Numbered from the stretch's first letter, positions 1 to 11,960 are shown. The stretch is DNA of 64,000 bases from Acanthococcus lagerstroemiae (GCA_031841125.1 CM063113.1:59575211-59639210); one strand, 5' to 3'. A program made the numbers and translations. The notes: generated from the sequence alone by a model not told the origin.

Positions 1-565
1 CCGGACTACTGACGTAAGACTGCAAAAAGATAATTACAATAATTTTTATGTCTCCGAGGAATGAGTGCTGGTATTTTCGTTATCAAAAAAACAACTCACA
101 ACGGAACATTGTTAGAGTATCCGAAAATATATTATTTTTAATGAATCGTTTCCTCTAATTACAATTATTAATTGCACTGAATCGACTTTTTACTTACCAG
201 AAGTTCTTATCAAGAAATATGCGGAACTTCTACTAACTCAAAATCAAGGCTACAAGGCGTGATTCTTCACAATTTGCACTCTACTAAAACTTTCAGCGGA
301 ATACCATTTTGGTTCTCTTAATTTCTCTCTCAAAAAAAGCAATATTTAACGATATAATTCCGAAATTTCACAATCGCTCTCATTGATCACCTTTTCGTCC
401 AATTTCCAATTTTAGCCACCAGCAGTGCATCCTTCGCTGCCTCATGCGAGTTGCTTCCGGATAGCATTCGCTGGAACCGATTATACACGAGTCTGCTGAA
501 GGATTCAGCGAAATCGTCCCTCCATCTTAGTTTCTGCCTTCCTTTCTTCCTTTTCCGATAAGGCT
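1..565. other. Unassigned AT-rich sequence
   Basis: I see no convincing open frame, RNA gene or repeat structure here. Positions 552-565 are the left copy of the 14-bp target duplication of the SINE that follows. Confidence 0.5.
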
Positions 566-782
566 CTTTTTCTAATTAGCTCTCCACCCAAGTCCTGGAA
601 TCCGCCCTTCCGAGCATTACTTCAGAGACGTCGGTGAGGTTGTTAGGGCTGTCTTAGCCCTCTTCCCTTCTGGCCGAAAAACCGGCCTAGGTCGAAAATT
701 CTGGCGAGTTGCTACGTGGGCTCGAACCCGGGACCTCCGTATTCTGAAACCAACGCGCCATCCACTCGGCCAACCAAACCTC
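566..782 (-). mobile_element. tRNA-derived SINE, copy 1
   Basis: On the minus strand this begins with a tRNA-like head: an A-box-like TGGCCGAGTGG, then a B box GGTTCGAGCCC about 40 nt later. A body shared with three other copies follows (about 15.1, 33.6 and 61.3 kb), and it ends in a short A-rich tail. It is flanked by a 14-bp direct repeat, TTTCCGATAAGGCT, at 552-565 and 783-796, as expected of LINE-mediated retroposition. The head resembles a tRNA-Ser or tRNA-Leu type D arm, but no intact tRNA fold is kept. I do not recognise the family name. Confidence 0.85.
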
Positions 783-1014
783 TTTCCGATAAGGCTGCCA
801 AGAAGTCAGTTTATAAGACCATCTTTTGTCTTTTGCTCTTGCAACGTGCCCTGCCCAGTCTCACTTCAACTCCGTATCACTCGTACTATGTTTCTGGTGT
901 CCTTTATTTTCTTTTTTATGGTTTTTATTGGGATTTTGTCTGCCTGTTTTCTGTTTAGTATCGATCTTTTTCCATCCGGTTTTGTGTTACTTCGATTTTG
1001 TGTTCTTGTTCTTT

Positions 1015-1862
1015 AGTCGGTGATCACGGTTAAGCCCCGTACATTAGTGTCGGTACAACACAACAGTTGAAAATCGCGCTGTTTGCTCTCGTACTGTATG
1101 GACCTTTAAAGGTTTATCTTTCTGTTGATTTCTTTTTCGATCTTGTTTTCTAAGCTTATCGTTTGGCCCAAGTATGGTGCGTCGCGAGTGATCTCTATTT
1201 AAAGATCTCCTGGCGACCAGTGACACTTATCCATTATACTCGAAATTAGTTTTGTTTTTTTCTACGTTCATTTCCAGGCCCGCGTCTCTGCCCTGCCATA
1301 CCAATTCCAAAGTCGTTTCCCTTAGCTGTTGTAAATTATCCAATATCAGGATCACATCGTCCGCAAACCTGAGGTTACTGAGGAAGTCTCCGTTTATATT
1401 GAGTCCCTTTTTTTTCCAGTTTATGGTTCTGAACACTTCCTTAAGCAAACGGTTGAATAAGATGGGAGATAGCAGATCCCCTGGCCTGACTCCCTTCTTT
1501 ATATCGAAATATGGTCCGGTTATGTCTGTTTTAATTCTGGCTCTTAGATACATATTTGCGATTGATTATATTCACATATAGTTTGTCGGTACCCCTTGTA
1601 CTTCTAGCGCGTATAGTAGATATTCGTGGTTGACTGTGTCGAAAGCTTTCGTGTAATCTATTAGAAGGAGGCAGATATCAATTTGGTATTCCAGACATTT
1701 TTCGATCAATAGATTTATCGTGTGTAGGTGGTCTACAGTCGAGAAACCGTGTCTGAAACCTGCTAGGTCCCTCGGCTATTGGTCCCCAAGAATTCTTCTT
1801 ATTCTCTGTTCTGTGGCTTTCGAAAATACTTTTGCTAGGGCTGGGCTCAAGCTATTCAAATT
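1015..1862 (-). mobile_element. LINE fragment with reverse transcriptase, RTE-like
   Basis: Decayed non-LTR retrotransposon read on the minus strand. Visible parts in order are a finger/palm stretch ending AGFRHGFSTVDHL-like, the motif LLIDYTKAFDTVNHEY, the motif VRPGDLLSPILFN, the catalytic box RFADDVILI, and a C-terminal YLGQTISLENK and PTLMYGA-like stretch near 1020. Stop codons and frame changes near 1227 and 1575 break it. These motifs fit the family that normally encodes an APE endonuclease plus RT; the endonuclease part is absent. It is a dead copy. Confidence 0.85.
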
Positions 1863-4258
1863 CAGAGTGTTATTGCGTTGACGGATTGCCTAGATGGAAA
1901 GAAAAACGAGAAAAGGAGAAACACACAGTTGAGCAACCGCGTAACTAGAATCAAAGTACGGGGAGGGCACAAAACAGGGGTAATATTTAAAAATAAATAA
2001 ATATAAATAAATAAAAAACACTTTTTATAGAGATTTAATGAATTTGTATGGTCATCAATTTTACGGCACATTCAGCACAGTTGGGATAAAAGTATAGCGA
2101 CGGGTTGAGTTGTTCTGTAGGAGAATAGATCGGCCCTTTTCTCTCCTCAATGTCAAGAATGTGAGAAACAAGAAACTCTTTATTTTTGGTTGAGAGAGAA
2201 AAAATCGTTCCTTCACCTTCTTGAAAGAACATCGTTTCTTATTTCCTTTCACGCAGATAGGGTGACCATTCAAAATTTCAGGGGGGAGATGGAAAAATTA
2301 TCTTATTAAATTTTTTTTCATTTTCCCCTTCAAAATCGATACAACTTTGTGACCATTCTGTGATCGCGATTTCTCGTGAATTTGCCACTAATTGATTAAA
2401 AGCTCGTGACATAAAATGAAATTTATGTTCCAATTTTGTGACGCTTTGAGATTTTTTCAAATTCTGACCCTGTCTGTGTACACAATCATAAATAAATTTT
2501 ACACAGTTCTTGATTTAGAATTGTTTCAAAGTTAGTAATGTCGAATAGAGCTCCATTTTGAATATTGTCAACTTTTTCATTTTTCAAAATTCTTATCAGT
2601 TTTTGAATGCTTTTTCTTTTCAATTTTGTCATGATTTATTTATCTTTTTTTTTTTTTAAACGACAACAATTTTTTGTAAATTTAATTGCGTTTGTGAAAA
2701 ACAAAAAGACTTTCGATTCCAAATTCAATTCAATTCCTTGAAAATTATAGTCACATCAGAAAAATCAAAGAGTAATGGTAACAACGAGCAGTTTGAAGAA
2801 AATCTCAAAATTTGAAAATTTGACTAATATGAAAAGTGCACGTATTTCATTCATAGGTGCAACCCGGGATTGCCTCTGGGAGGGGCTGAATGAGAAAAAA
2901 TTAGGCGGGGGGATTTACGGGAAAGTAAACTACTTGACTTATACAAAAACCAAGTTTTTCTTGGGGAAGGGGGCTATAGCCCATAGCCCTTCCTTAGTTT
3001 CGCCTATGATTCCATATTAAGAATCTTCAGACGACTCTTATACGGAAGCTGAATGATATTCATGAAACAACCAGTAGTCACGCATTGGAAGAACAGTAAA
3101 CGAGTTATGATGAAAATCTAAAAAGAATTCTCAGGATTCTCAATATTCGGTAAAATTTAAAATTGAACCCTACTCAGGATCATGAAATATTTCGGTGGTT
3201 TTGTATGCGAAAGCTTGAGAATATTTATGGAAACTGTAGATTGACAAAAAATATAAATTTTGAATAAAAATTTTCAAGGAGAAAAATCTTGAAAGTCAAA
3301 TAATTCGGCAAAATGGAAAATTGAATCGGATTTAACACCATGGGTCTCAATAAAAAAACTCGCGCATGAAATTAGTGTAAGTTTTATAAAAAAATTGTAT
3401 TCACTTAAGAAAATAATAATGATCAAAGAATTACAATAAAAAGAAAAATAAAAGTGGAAAAAACATGTAAAAAACTCGACAAATTTGGAAATTGACTTTC
3501 ATTAATTTTATAAATCTTGAAATAATTTGTACATCAAAATTCGCATAAATAATTGTACTCATGCTCTGGAAGAATGGTCAAAGACTTATGACGGCAATTT
3601 TTAAAGAATACATTTTTTTTGGCAAAATTCGAGAAAGTTGAAAATGAACCTAGTCTGACAGATATAAAAATCTTTGCCCACTGAAATATAAGAAATCAGT
3701 TTGCCGATTCATGGAAAGGGAGGAATACTGAATATGTTAAGCAAGAATCTGGAAGAGAAAATCTTAAAACGTGAATAATTGGACCTTAGGTATTTAATAT
3801 TTTGTGTCTTCAAATAAATCATACAAGAAAACTGAAATCACATTTTAGAAAAACAATCAGAGTTATGACAACGATTTTGAAGAGAAAAAATCTCAAATTT
3901 CAAAAACATGTTCAACGAACCTGAAAATATAAATTAATTTGGTAAGTATCACGAGTTTGATTTTATTTTGTATAAGAATAATTCAGTCTGATTCAAGAAA
4001 AATTTTAGTCATTCTGTAAAAAGATACGTGATGAGAAACGATAAGAATTTTGAGGAAATAAAAATTATTGAAATTCTAATAATTTAACAAAATGGAAAAT
4101 TATTTCTTGAGTGTTCAGACAACTGGTATTTAGATTCATGGAAAATTGGTCTCACTTCAAAAATTATGATCAGAAAGTTAGGATAAAAATGACGGAAAAT
4201 GGAAAATACGAAAAATTTGAAGAAATTGAGCATATAGTTCGATATTGTCAGTCTTCGA
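1863..4258. repeat. AT-rich region of very decayed tandem repeats
   Basis: No gene seen. From about 2770 a loose phrase recurs: a GGAAGAA-type word, then a TTATGAYG-type word, an A-rich AAATCTYAAA-type word, and finally GGCAAAATGGAAAATTGA-like text. Recurrences start near 2771, 3089, 3571, 3846, 4015 and 4154. Spacing varies from about 140 to 480 bp, so this is an old, eroded array or a family of degenerate copies. A possible MITE-like piece lies at 2855-3010, with imperfect ATAGGYGMAAC-type inverted ends. Confidence 0.4.
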
Positions 4259-6390
4259 CAGAGACGAAACTTGACTTTCAGTTGGGGAGAGGGGAGGGGG
4301 AATTTGCCGATTTTTAAAGGGGAATATATAATAGCACAGGAAAGTAAAAACCATGCAAAGGAATAAAGTACACACGAAAATAATTAGAAATCCCACACAT
4401 TTAAAATGAAAATCACGAGATCCGCCTCGCCTCACACAGCATTTATAGGTGTATGAACGAGATTTTTTTTTCACAGAAGGGGAGGATCTCGTGAAGGTGG
4501 TGATTAGGGCAGGAGTTCGTGATTGAGAAGGGGCTTGAGATGGGGGGTGTGATGGGGTAAGTGGGTCATATTGAGGGAGACCCGGGATGTGTGCCAATTC
4601 TTAGTGGAGAAGGAGGTTGTGGTTGGGAAGGGAATTTATGGTTAGAGAGGGGGTCTTATTGGAAAAAGGGATTGTGAGGAAAACTTCGTTGTGAGTGTTG
4701 TGTTGGACGGGAGGACTCGTGCGGGAGAAGAGGCACGGTGTGGGGGAGAAGGTACGTGTTGGAGTTGGAGGCTCGGAAGGAGAGGTCTCGTGATAAAGGA
4801 GGATGACCGATGTGGGGAAGAAGGCTGAGGGTGGTGGTTAGTGTCTTCTCCATTTCAGATTCCTATTCGAAAATGATATGGAATGGCGGCGTTTTCGCCT
4901 CCTCTTTTACTAATGCACCTACAGAAAAAAAAACCTACTGACGATCCGAGACTTCTAAGAGATCTAACCCACTCAACCTGGCCTCAAATATCAAATTGAG
5001 GGATGTAGTCCATAATGCTAAATTTTTCATTTGTCATAAGCATTAAATTCCCTACAATTCACGGGCGTTTTAAATATGGTTCGTGATTTTTTTTTTCTCG
5101 GGATTATTTGTCTTTCTACAGTTCATTCGTCACTTTTTCTGTTCATGTTTTTTTTTTTTTAACCGGGAAATATTTATTTTGTGGCTGTATATAAATTTTT
5201 CCTGTGGAAAGAGTTTATTGTTCCTGTGAATTTAATTTTTCATTCCTGTGGTGATAAATACGTGCCATTTTTTAATCAGAATATTTCTTAATTGAAAAAA
5301 AGAATTAATAAACAAACGTTCTTAGAAAATGAAAAATTTGAATGAACAGTTTCAAAATGTGCCGATTACCAAATTAATTGGGGTGTTTCATCCCCCCCTC
5401 CCCATAGTTTCGTCTTTGCAAATGAAGATTGGAACCTGATCCCCTAGGCACTCACATTTGCGCACTTGAGCATACCCTAGTCTGGGAGGGTAAGGTGGAC
5501 CGATGTTAGGAATACGTGAGAGGAACACACAACTTCCTTTACACATTAAGGTGGTCGTTATTTACTCTTGGTGATCTTTTTTTCTGGATTTCTTCTGATT
5601 CATCTCCTAAATTGGTTTGAATAAAATCAAAGAAAGAAGGGGAAAAAACCTACAAAGTTTCAGGTCGATCGGATTCAGGGAATCCGTACCACTAGCTCCC
5701 TGTCGTTCTTATGGGAAAACCACACGGAGTTTTAACTTTTGTTCCAGACTAAATTTCCATCCTATATTCCTCAGGACCAAAGTCCGTATATTAAACAATA
5801 GAACATTTTCGCTGTCGGATTCAGCTTTGACATTGGAAAATAATAAGTCTTTTGCTTTTAACTTTTAGATTTTAATAAAATGTTCAACTTTCTCAAATTT
5901 TTTGGCTCTAGGTTAAACAGAGAATCTCGTAAAAGCAGAACAGTCACTGAAATTCAAAATTTAACGTTTGCTACCGACTTTCAGATTTTTGAAATGTCTT
6001 CCATCTTTCAGCTTTATTTCAACCTTTCAGATAACGTTCGATTCTCAGCTTGAAACCTTCGGCTTTTGACTGACTAGTCTCTGACAAGAGTCCAGAGTAC
6101 TCCATTTTCAGAAACGAAATTTGACTTGCAGTTTGGGGAGGTGGAGAAGGAAAATTTTCCGACAAACATTTTTTGATAACTAAAAAGTCGCCGACCAAAC
6201 TTTTTAAAAATTATAAATTTGCCGATTTCTTAATCGAAATATATTTTAATTGAAAAGAAAACAATAATAAACAAACAAACAAACATTTATAAAAAATGAA
6301 AAATGCAAATGAACAGTTTCAAAATTTGCCGACTGCTACATTATCCCCCCCACACACACACATACACACTCCCCTATAGTCTCGCCCCTG
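4259..6390 (+). repeat. Interspersed composite repeat, copy A
   Basis: This is the same family as the inverted copy at 16451-17936. The right terminal unit (6109-6390, about 282 bp) starts with CAGAAACGAAAT and ends with GTCTCGCCCCTG, an imperfect inverted pair. A second unit of the same kind and orientation is split at the left: its first part is at 4259-4318 and its end part at about 5269-5419. About 690 bp of unique internal sequence (5420-6108) lies between the units. About 950 bp (4319-5268) seems to interrupt the left unit. No coding potential recognised. Confidence 0.65.
4480..4860 (+). repeat. Purine-rich, strand-asymmetric tract
   Basis: The plus strand is strongly G and A rich with few C, and words such as GGAGAAGG, TCGTG and GTGTTGG recur at roughly 20-30 bp spacing. 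It looks like a diverged minisatellite. Long open frames on the minus strand here follow from the composition and are not evidence of a protein. Confidence 0.5.
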
Positions 6391-6479
6391 GTTTTCGAAC
6401 AACTCTGGTACAAAAATTGAGATTTCTGTAAAATACTGGACGTACTCTACTAATTATACCAGTGTATAAGATAAATGAG

Positions 6480-8518
6480 GGAAAAACAGCTCTCGAGGAA
6501 AAGTTGGAAAATACTATGGAACCTGATATAAACCTAGGAGTGCAATATTAATATGACCAAATAGTAAGCGCAATTGAGGAAATATTGAATAAATTCGGAA
6601 AAATGAGAGAGAAAGAACGAACGGACGATAAACTATCAATGAACACCAAAAAACTAATTGAGAAAAGGGAAGATCTGAGAAAAATGAGAAAAATCAAATA
6701 CCCGTCTGGCTGGCAGAAAATCGAGCTAACAGAAGTGCAAAATCTGGTAAGAAGGGAGATCAGGAACGACTGTAAAACTTACGAGGAGAACAGAATCAAA
6801 GAAATTATGGAGGAAACAGGGTAAATACGAAAAATGAAAAAAGACTTAAGCAATGGTAGTTAATGACTGGTATTAAAGACAAGGAAGGAAAAATAATAAC
6901 AAGAAGAGAAGGTATAAGAAAAGTAATTACAGTATTCTATGAAGGTCTGTACAGCATGCCAACAAATATTAATACAGAAGACATAATCATAGAAACTGGA
7001 GAGGAGCAACCTTTCCCACCAGTTCTTCAAAGAGAAGTGGAATACACACTGAAAAATCTTAAGATAGGGAAAGCACCAGGCCCGGATAGGATTGAAAATT
7101 TATTTTTGAAAACTTTTGCGGATACAGTAAGCCTCTTAACAACCCTATATAATCGTAGAATAATTCAGAGAACATCCTCGCACAGTGGAAACTATCAGAA
7201 ATTATACAACTACACAAAAAAGGGGATAAAAACCAGATAGACCACTACAGACCGATAAGTCTCTCGTCATACCTTGGTAAAACCTTCATGAAAATAATAA
7301 AAGCAAGAATTTATGGACAGTTGGACTTGAACCAGCCGGAAGAACAGGCTGGCTTTCGCAGGGGGTACTCCACAGTTGATCATATCCACACGCTAAATCA
7401 GATAATCGAGAAAGCAAGGGAGTATCAACTAGAACTGCACCTTATATTTTTATAGATTTCTGTAAAGCCTTTGACACGATCGACCATAATTGTTTGTGGG
7501 AAGCATTAAAGAACCAGGGAGTACATTCAAAGGTTATAAGGATTTCAAGAAATATGTACAAGGAATCCAGAGCGTATATAAAAACAGATAGGACAGGGAA
7601 AACATTTAAATGGTGCAGAAATGTGAAGCAGGGTGATCCCCTGTCACCAAATCTGTTCAATGCGCTACTGGAGAGTGTCTTCAGACGGCTGGAATGGGAG
7701 GAATGCGGGTTGAAAATAGACGGTGTACACCTAAACTATCTAAGATTCGCGGACGACATAGTTCTGGTGGGCCAAAAGACAGAAGAGACGCAAAGGATGA
7801 TTACTGAGCTAATCGTAGAAAGTAGGAAAGTGGGGCTTCAAATAAATTCTAAAAAGACAAAGTACATGAGTGATAAAGAAAGGGGGGAAATATACGCGGA
7901 GTGAGTTGAATTGGAATAAGTAAATGAATATGTGTATTTGGGGCAAATTTTATCCTTTGAGGATAGGATGGAGAAGGAATTGAGGAAAATAATAGAAAAA
8001 GCATGGAAGGGATCTTGGGCGCTAGGTAAAATTTTTAAAAGTAATATGAAAACAACAGAAAAATCAACAAAATACTTGAAACATGTGTACTCCCGATTCT
8101 CACATACGGTGCTCAAACCTGGTTTCTAACAAAAAGTCAGGAGGAAAAACTTCAATCTACCCAAAGGGCTATGGAAAGAAGTATATTGGGAGTGAAGAGA
8201 CGAGATAAAATGAGGAATCAAGTGATAAGGGAAAGGACGGGCTCACAGGATGTTAGAGATGGGTCAAAACAGTTACCGAATGGGTTCCATACGGGAAGGT
8301 CAGAAAAAGGGAAAGACCGGGCATGAGGTGGAGACAAGAAATCACGGCGAAGGCGGGAATATTATGGCATAGAACGGTGACAAATAGGCAGGCATGGAGG
8401 GCTTTTGGGAAGGTCTATGCCCAGGAAGGGCGTCCGGTGTAGCTGCATTTAGTGTAAGTTTATTATAAATGCAGATGTATAAGATGTACCATGTACCTAC
8501 ATCGGCAATAAAGGCTGC

Positions 8519-8569
<51 letters not shown>
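6480..8569 (+). mobile_element. 5'-truncated RTE-like LINE with (ATT)n tail
   Basis: The linker and RT of an APE-type LINE, in several frames. Visible parts are an acidic/basic linker (6585-6824), an RT start with GKAPGPDRI (about 7063-7092), a frameshift near 7170, HYRPISLSSYLGK, EEQAGFRRGYSTVDH (about 7340-7385), a stop inside the IDFCKAFDT region near 7455, VKQGDPLSPNLFN (about 7624-7660), the catalytic RFADDIVLV (about 7744-7770), and a C-terminal region reaching a stop near 8441. The 3' end is a pure (ATT)n microsatellite at 8520-8569, typical of RTE-like tails. The element is flanked by an imperfect direct repeat of more than 40 bp. Confidence 0.9.
8520..8569 (+). repeat. (ATT)n microsatellite
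   Basis: About 50 bp of uninterrupted ATT repeats forming the 3' tail of the upstream LINE. Confidence 0.97.
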
Positions 8570-8689
8570 CGAACAACTCCGGTACAAAAACTGAGAAAGA
8601 TTTCTGGAAAATTCTGATCACATTCTAGATAAATGATAATGAAAATTTTAAAAAGTAGAATATCTTAGAAGGAGGGGAGGATCTTAGAT

Positions 8690-9190
8690 CCCGCGATTTT
8701 CGATTCCATTTTTTTCGTTTTCCCGCGGCAACTGTGCTTTATTATTTGGTTCCTCGGTAACACGAACGAGTGTCGGCGATTCGCGAATTACAGCGGAAAG
8801 TGGGAATTCAGCATACAGAGTGGAAAGAGGATAATATTAAGTGCGGCGCGCACCATTGCTACTGTGCGATGCCACGGAGGTCATTACATTAATCGGTTTG
8901 CTGTTCTCGTTGAGAAGGTACAAAATTTGGAAACTCTCAACAACCTTAAAACGTCGTTTTTGTGTAGTTACACGTCATTTCTCGTGTTAAGTACATGTTC
9001 GCGGGGTTGTGTGTATACGCCGTGTACACGCTGTGTCGTGTCGAAATTTACACCACACGTATCGAATTTCGCCGAGCGCGTGTAAAGCGAAGGGGGAGGG
9101 GGCTACAGACAAAGCCACACGATGCGGTAAATTCGGTAACGTGTAAGTGGCTTCGAAAAATTCGTTTTCGTCGTACGCGGAAGCATTAAG
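8690..9190 (+). promoter_or_regulatory. CpG-richer block, possible promoter and 5' exon
   Basis: Against an AT-rich background this block is rich in CG dinucleotides (CCGCGGC, GTGCGGCGCGCACC, GCGCGGCGAACAGTTCGCG). It has donor-like sites such as AACGT|GTAAGT near 9141. In this window the two other blocks of this kind sit at 5' ends of genes or near them, so a promoter with a non-coding first exon is plausible. No core promoter element is decisive, and the orientation is inferred from the donor and the exon-like segment at 9.7 kb. Confidence 0.3.
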
Positions 9191-9726
9191 TTGTCTGCGC
9201 GGCGAACAGTTCGCGAATGCTAATATATCGTCTCGATAAAGAAGACTGCAATCGTTTTTTATTTCACAGCGGTTGTGTACGCCGAAGAGATGCGAAAGTG
9301 TATACTACGTGTATATATACTCGTAAATACGAGTTACAGAAATGAGAAAAAACCTCCAGCTACCTCCAGCTCCCATATATAATCGCTGGGAAAAGTAAAA
9401 AATTCAACCGCGCTCGCGATTATGCGCTGTCTACACATATAGAGACCTTTCGATACTACTTTGCCCCGAATATTCATGTGAAATGTTCGCGAGAACGCAC
9501 TTACCTTTTGTTGAAAATAAATAAACGAATTGAAAAAGCAGTTTCTTATTTCTATAACTTGATTTTTTTTTTCTTCTTTTTTTTTCTTTTTCTTTTATCC
9601 TAACCGAATTATAATTTCTCCCGCGGCTGTAAGCATATCCTGCCGAATGGAAAAAAGTCTAAGCACCGAAAAGCCTTCTTTCTCGTTCGTTCGAATCTTT
9701 TTCTCTCTCTTTTTTTGTGGTTTTAG

Positions 9727-9948
9727 AAATGAAGAATGCCCACGTGCACCCTGAGCTCCGGTGCTCCGCGAGACTTTGGCGACTGGAGAACTTCCTGTTG
9801 CAGAGCGACTTACGTTACAAAATATACCATATTAATACCTGATTTCATTTACTGGGTGTTTACTGCGACTGCGAAGAACACCGCCTGGGGATCGCTTTCG
9901 ATAAATACGGGAAAATACGGCTTACCAAATAAGAGAAACAGTTTTTGA
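9727..9948 (+). CDS. Possible exon of an unrecognised gene
   Basis: A pyrimidine-rich stretch ending TTTTAG (about 9700-9726) is followed by GC-richer sequence open in two frames. One frame starts with ATG at 9730 and encodes roughly 37 residues beginning MKNAHVHPELRCSARL. The other starts with ATG at 9736 and encodes 70 residues. The first looks more protein-like, with leucine and arginine in a helical pattern, but neither matches a family I know. With the CpG block 550 bp upstream this could be exon 2 of a gene, or chance. Confidence 0.25.
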
Positions 9949-9949
9949 A

Positions 9950-10269
9950 ACTGTAATGTACGTCGGTGGTATTCCTAAAAAGTGTTAAAGATGAAGAAGG
10001 GATCAGCTCATGAAAGTTAGAAAAACCAAAGTATTCGTTAACGGAGCGAGTCTATGATAACCCCCCCCCCTTCTCTCTGCAACGATATATTTCTTTGCGA
10101 GGGACGCTACCAAAATGCCGAAGAGTTCGGAAACGAGGAAGCATTTTCGAGAATCGTCAAGATTGAAACGCTCTACTGTCTGTCAATTTTCTGAATCCAT
10201 GCAGAAACGTAGCGAAGAGTTTTTTCTGGAGGGTTAAAATTTGTTAAATTCTCAAATATCAAAATTTGT
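9950..10269. other. Unassigned sequence
   Basis: Nothing supportable beyond a C9 run near 10061. Confidence 0.5.
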
Positions 10270-10990
10270 TCTTATTTGTTTTTATTTTATTATTATCAAG
10301 CCGAGAAGCTGCACTCTTGGGCTATGGGCTCGGGAAAACTTGTTGTCTGTATGTTGCAGAGATATCCAGCAGCGGAAAGGTAGGTGAGGGTGTTGTTTAT
10401 GTGCTCGTGGGAGTTGGAGAAGTACAAGATTCGACTATGGGGGACGTGGTGAGAGTTACGAAGACAGGTGAGGGAGAGGCATGAGCAGAGGTGGTCCACA
10501 GTGAGAGGATCTTCATCTTCACAATGTGGGGTTGAGGGGATACAGGTTAGTGAGAAGATGTGTATGTGCGAGGCGTGTGTGTCCGATCCTTAGGGTGATG
10601 ATAACTTCCTCGCGGCGGGAGGAACGTTGAGACGTTGACCAGGAGACAGGTGTAAGCTTGATTTGTGCCAGCTTGTTGTACCGAGAGGCCTAATACCGCC
10701 ACTATGTGAACCACTTACGCAAAATTGTCTGGCGAATGGCGGAAGTGAGATCTGTTGAGATAAGGAGTTGATGAGTGATATATGGGAGCTGTGTAGTTTG
10801 CTGTGCTGCTTGATCAACTGCCTTATTTCCTTGGATACCAATATGGCTTGAGATCCAGATGAGTGAAATTCTCTTGGTGGTGAAGGAAATGAGATGGAGG
10901 ATGAGATGGATGCGTTGGACGAGTGCGTGCGTTGAAAAAGAAAATCTTTGATTTGTTGGATTTTTTCAACTTTTGATCCATCTACTGAAA
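10270..10990 (-). mobile_element. LINE 3' fragment with RNase H and zinc-knuckle-like end
   Basis: On the minus strand the frames recall the C-terminal half of RNase H-bearing LINEs (I, R1 or Jockey-related). A stretch ISLIWISSHIGIQGNKAVDQ (RNase H terminal motif, IPSHVGIxGNExAD type) lies near 10810-10870. It is followed by a WSTSQRSSRREEVIITLRIG-like and HTRLAHTHLL-like block near 10560-10640. Several stops and frameshifts break it. The 3' end near 10270 is A-rich on the minus strand. Part of the 10590-11081 minus frame is a shifted reading of this same element, not a separate gene. Confidence 0.8.
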
Positions 10991-11079
10991 TTTCCCTACT
11001 CCGGCGGAGGCTGGGGGCAAGCTGCCCCCGTTCCCCCTTATTTTTGTCCCTGGATCCATGCGATCTACTCAGGTAATGC

Positions 11080-11960
11080 ATTAAGGTTATCTCACCCAGT
11101 TGATCTCTTTAGAAGACCTACCTAGACGATCTCCCCAGATAATGTACCTAGAATTATTATCTATCGAGGTAATTTACCAGAAAGGTCTGTCAAGATGATC
11201 TGATCAAGAGTCACGATTCATGAAAATGTGGTACTACGATGATCTACTAATACCAACAGCCATGGTTTACCAAAAATGATGATGAACTACCAAGTAATCT
11301 ATTACGGCCTTCCCAAATCCAGTTGATTCACCGGCGCCATTTTAACATAATGCGAGACCTGTCGCAAATACAACTAGAAAGGGACCTTAATTTTGGTTTT
11401 TAATTCAATTTGATCTGGAAATTTTCAGTTTCGGGCCCTGTCAAATAATTTCAAGCGCGAGGCTGAGTCTAAACTGCACACGCTGCTACACCATAAGAAC
11501 GAGCCGGTGATCTACTGAAGCCAGGGGCGTACGCAGGGGGTGTTTAAGCACCCTCCAAAATTGTCTAAGAAACGCTAAAAAATGAGAGCTTGTAAAATAA
11601 AATGACTCGTACTCTGTAATTGATTTACAATTATATTGAATTATAAAAAAGAAAAGAGAGAAAAATAAAGCATTATTCAAAAACTGGACTATGTAACTGA
11701 CCCTTTATATTGTTCGCATTATCATTAAAAATTTTCAGACCACCCCCCCCCCCCCACACAAAAAAAATCTGTGTATGCCGCTGACTGAAGTGATTTGTCA
11801 AAGATGATCCACCAAGAAATGATCTGTCAAAATGATCCGAATGGACGCACTAGATCTGTTATATTGATCCTCTGAGATGACCCTTGATGATTGGCTGAGA
11901 TAATCTCTTTAGATGATCTACTAAACTGCTACCAATAAAATCTTTGACGATCATCGGCTT
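11080..11960. repeat. Decayed short-period repeat, GATGATCT words
   Basis: On both sides of the MITE at 11522-11783 the text is made of variants of GATGATCTACYAAG and GATCTGTCAAAATGATC. These recur every 15-30 bp with heavy divergence. It looks like an eroded minisatellite into which the MITE inserted. No coding potential. Confidence 0.5.
11522..11783. mobile_element. hAT-like MITE with 8-bp target duplication
   Basis: 262 bp. It starts CAGGGGCGTACGCAG and ends with the inverted form of CAGCGGCATACACAG (12 of 15 match). The flanks ACTGAAGC (11514-11521) and ACTGAAGT (11784-11791) form an 8-bp target duplication with one mismatch, the length hAT transposases make. There is no transposase and the interior is AT-rich, so it is a non-autonomous element. 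Confidence 0.8.

Noticed and set aside
2855..3010. A MITE with ATAGGYGMAAC ends
   Set aside because: Inverted match is only about 9 of 12 and no target duplication is visible; mentioned only as a weak possibility.
4178..4597. A 139-codon minus-strand frame rich in proline and serine
   Set aside because: It follows from the purine-rich plus-strand composition and crosses a repeat boundary; no domain visible.
10590..11081. A 163-codon open frame on the minus strand
   Set aside because: Another frame of the same DNA gives the RNase H end of a LINE; the long frame is a shifted, proline- and serine-rich reading of a decayed element.
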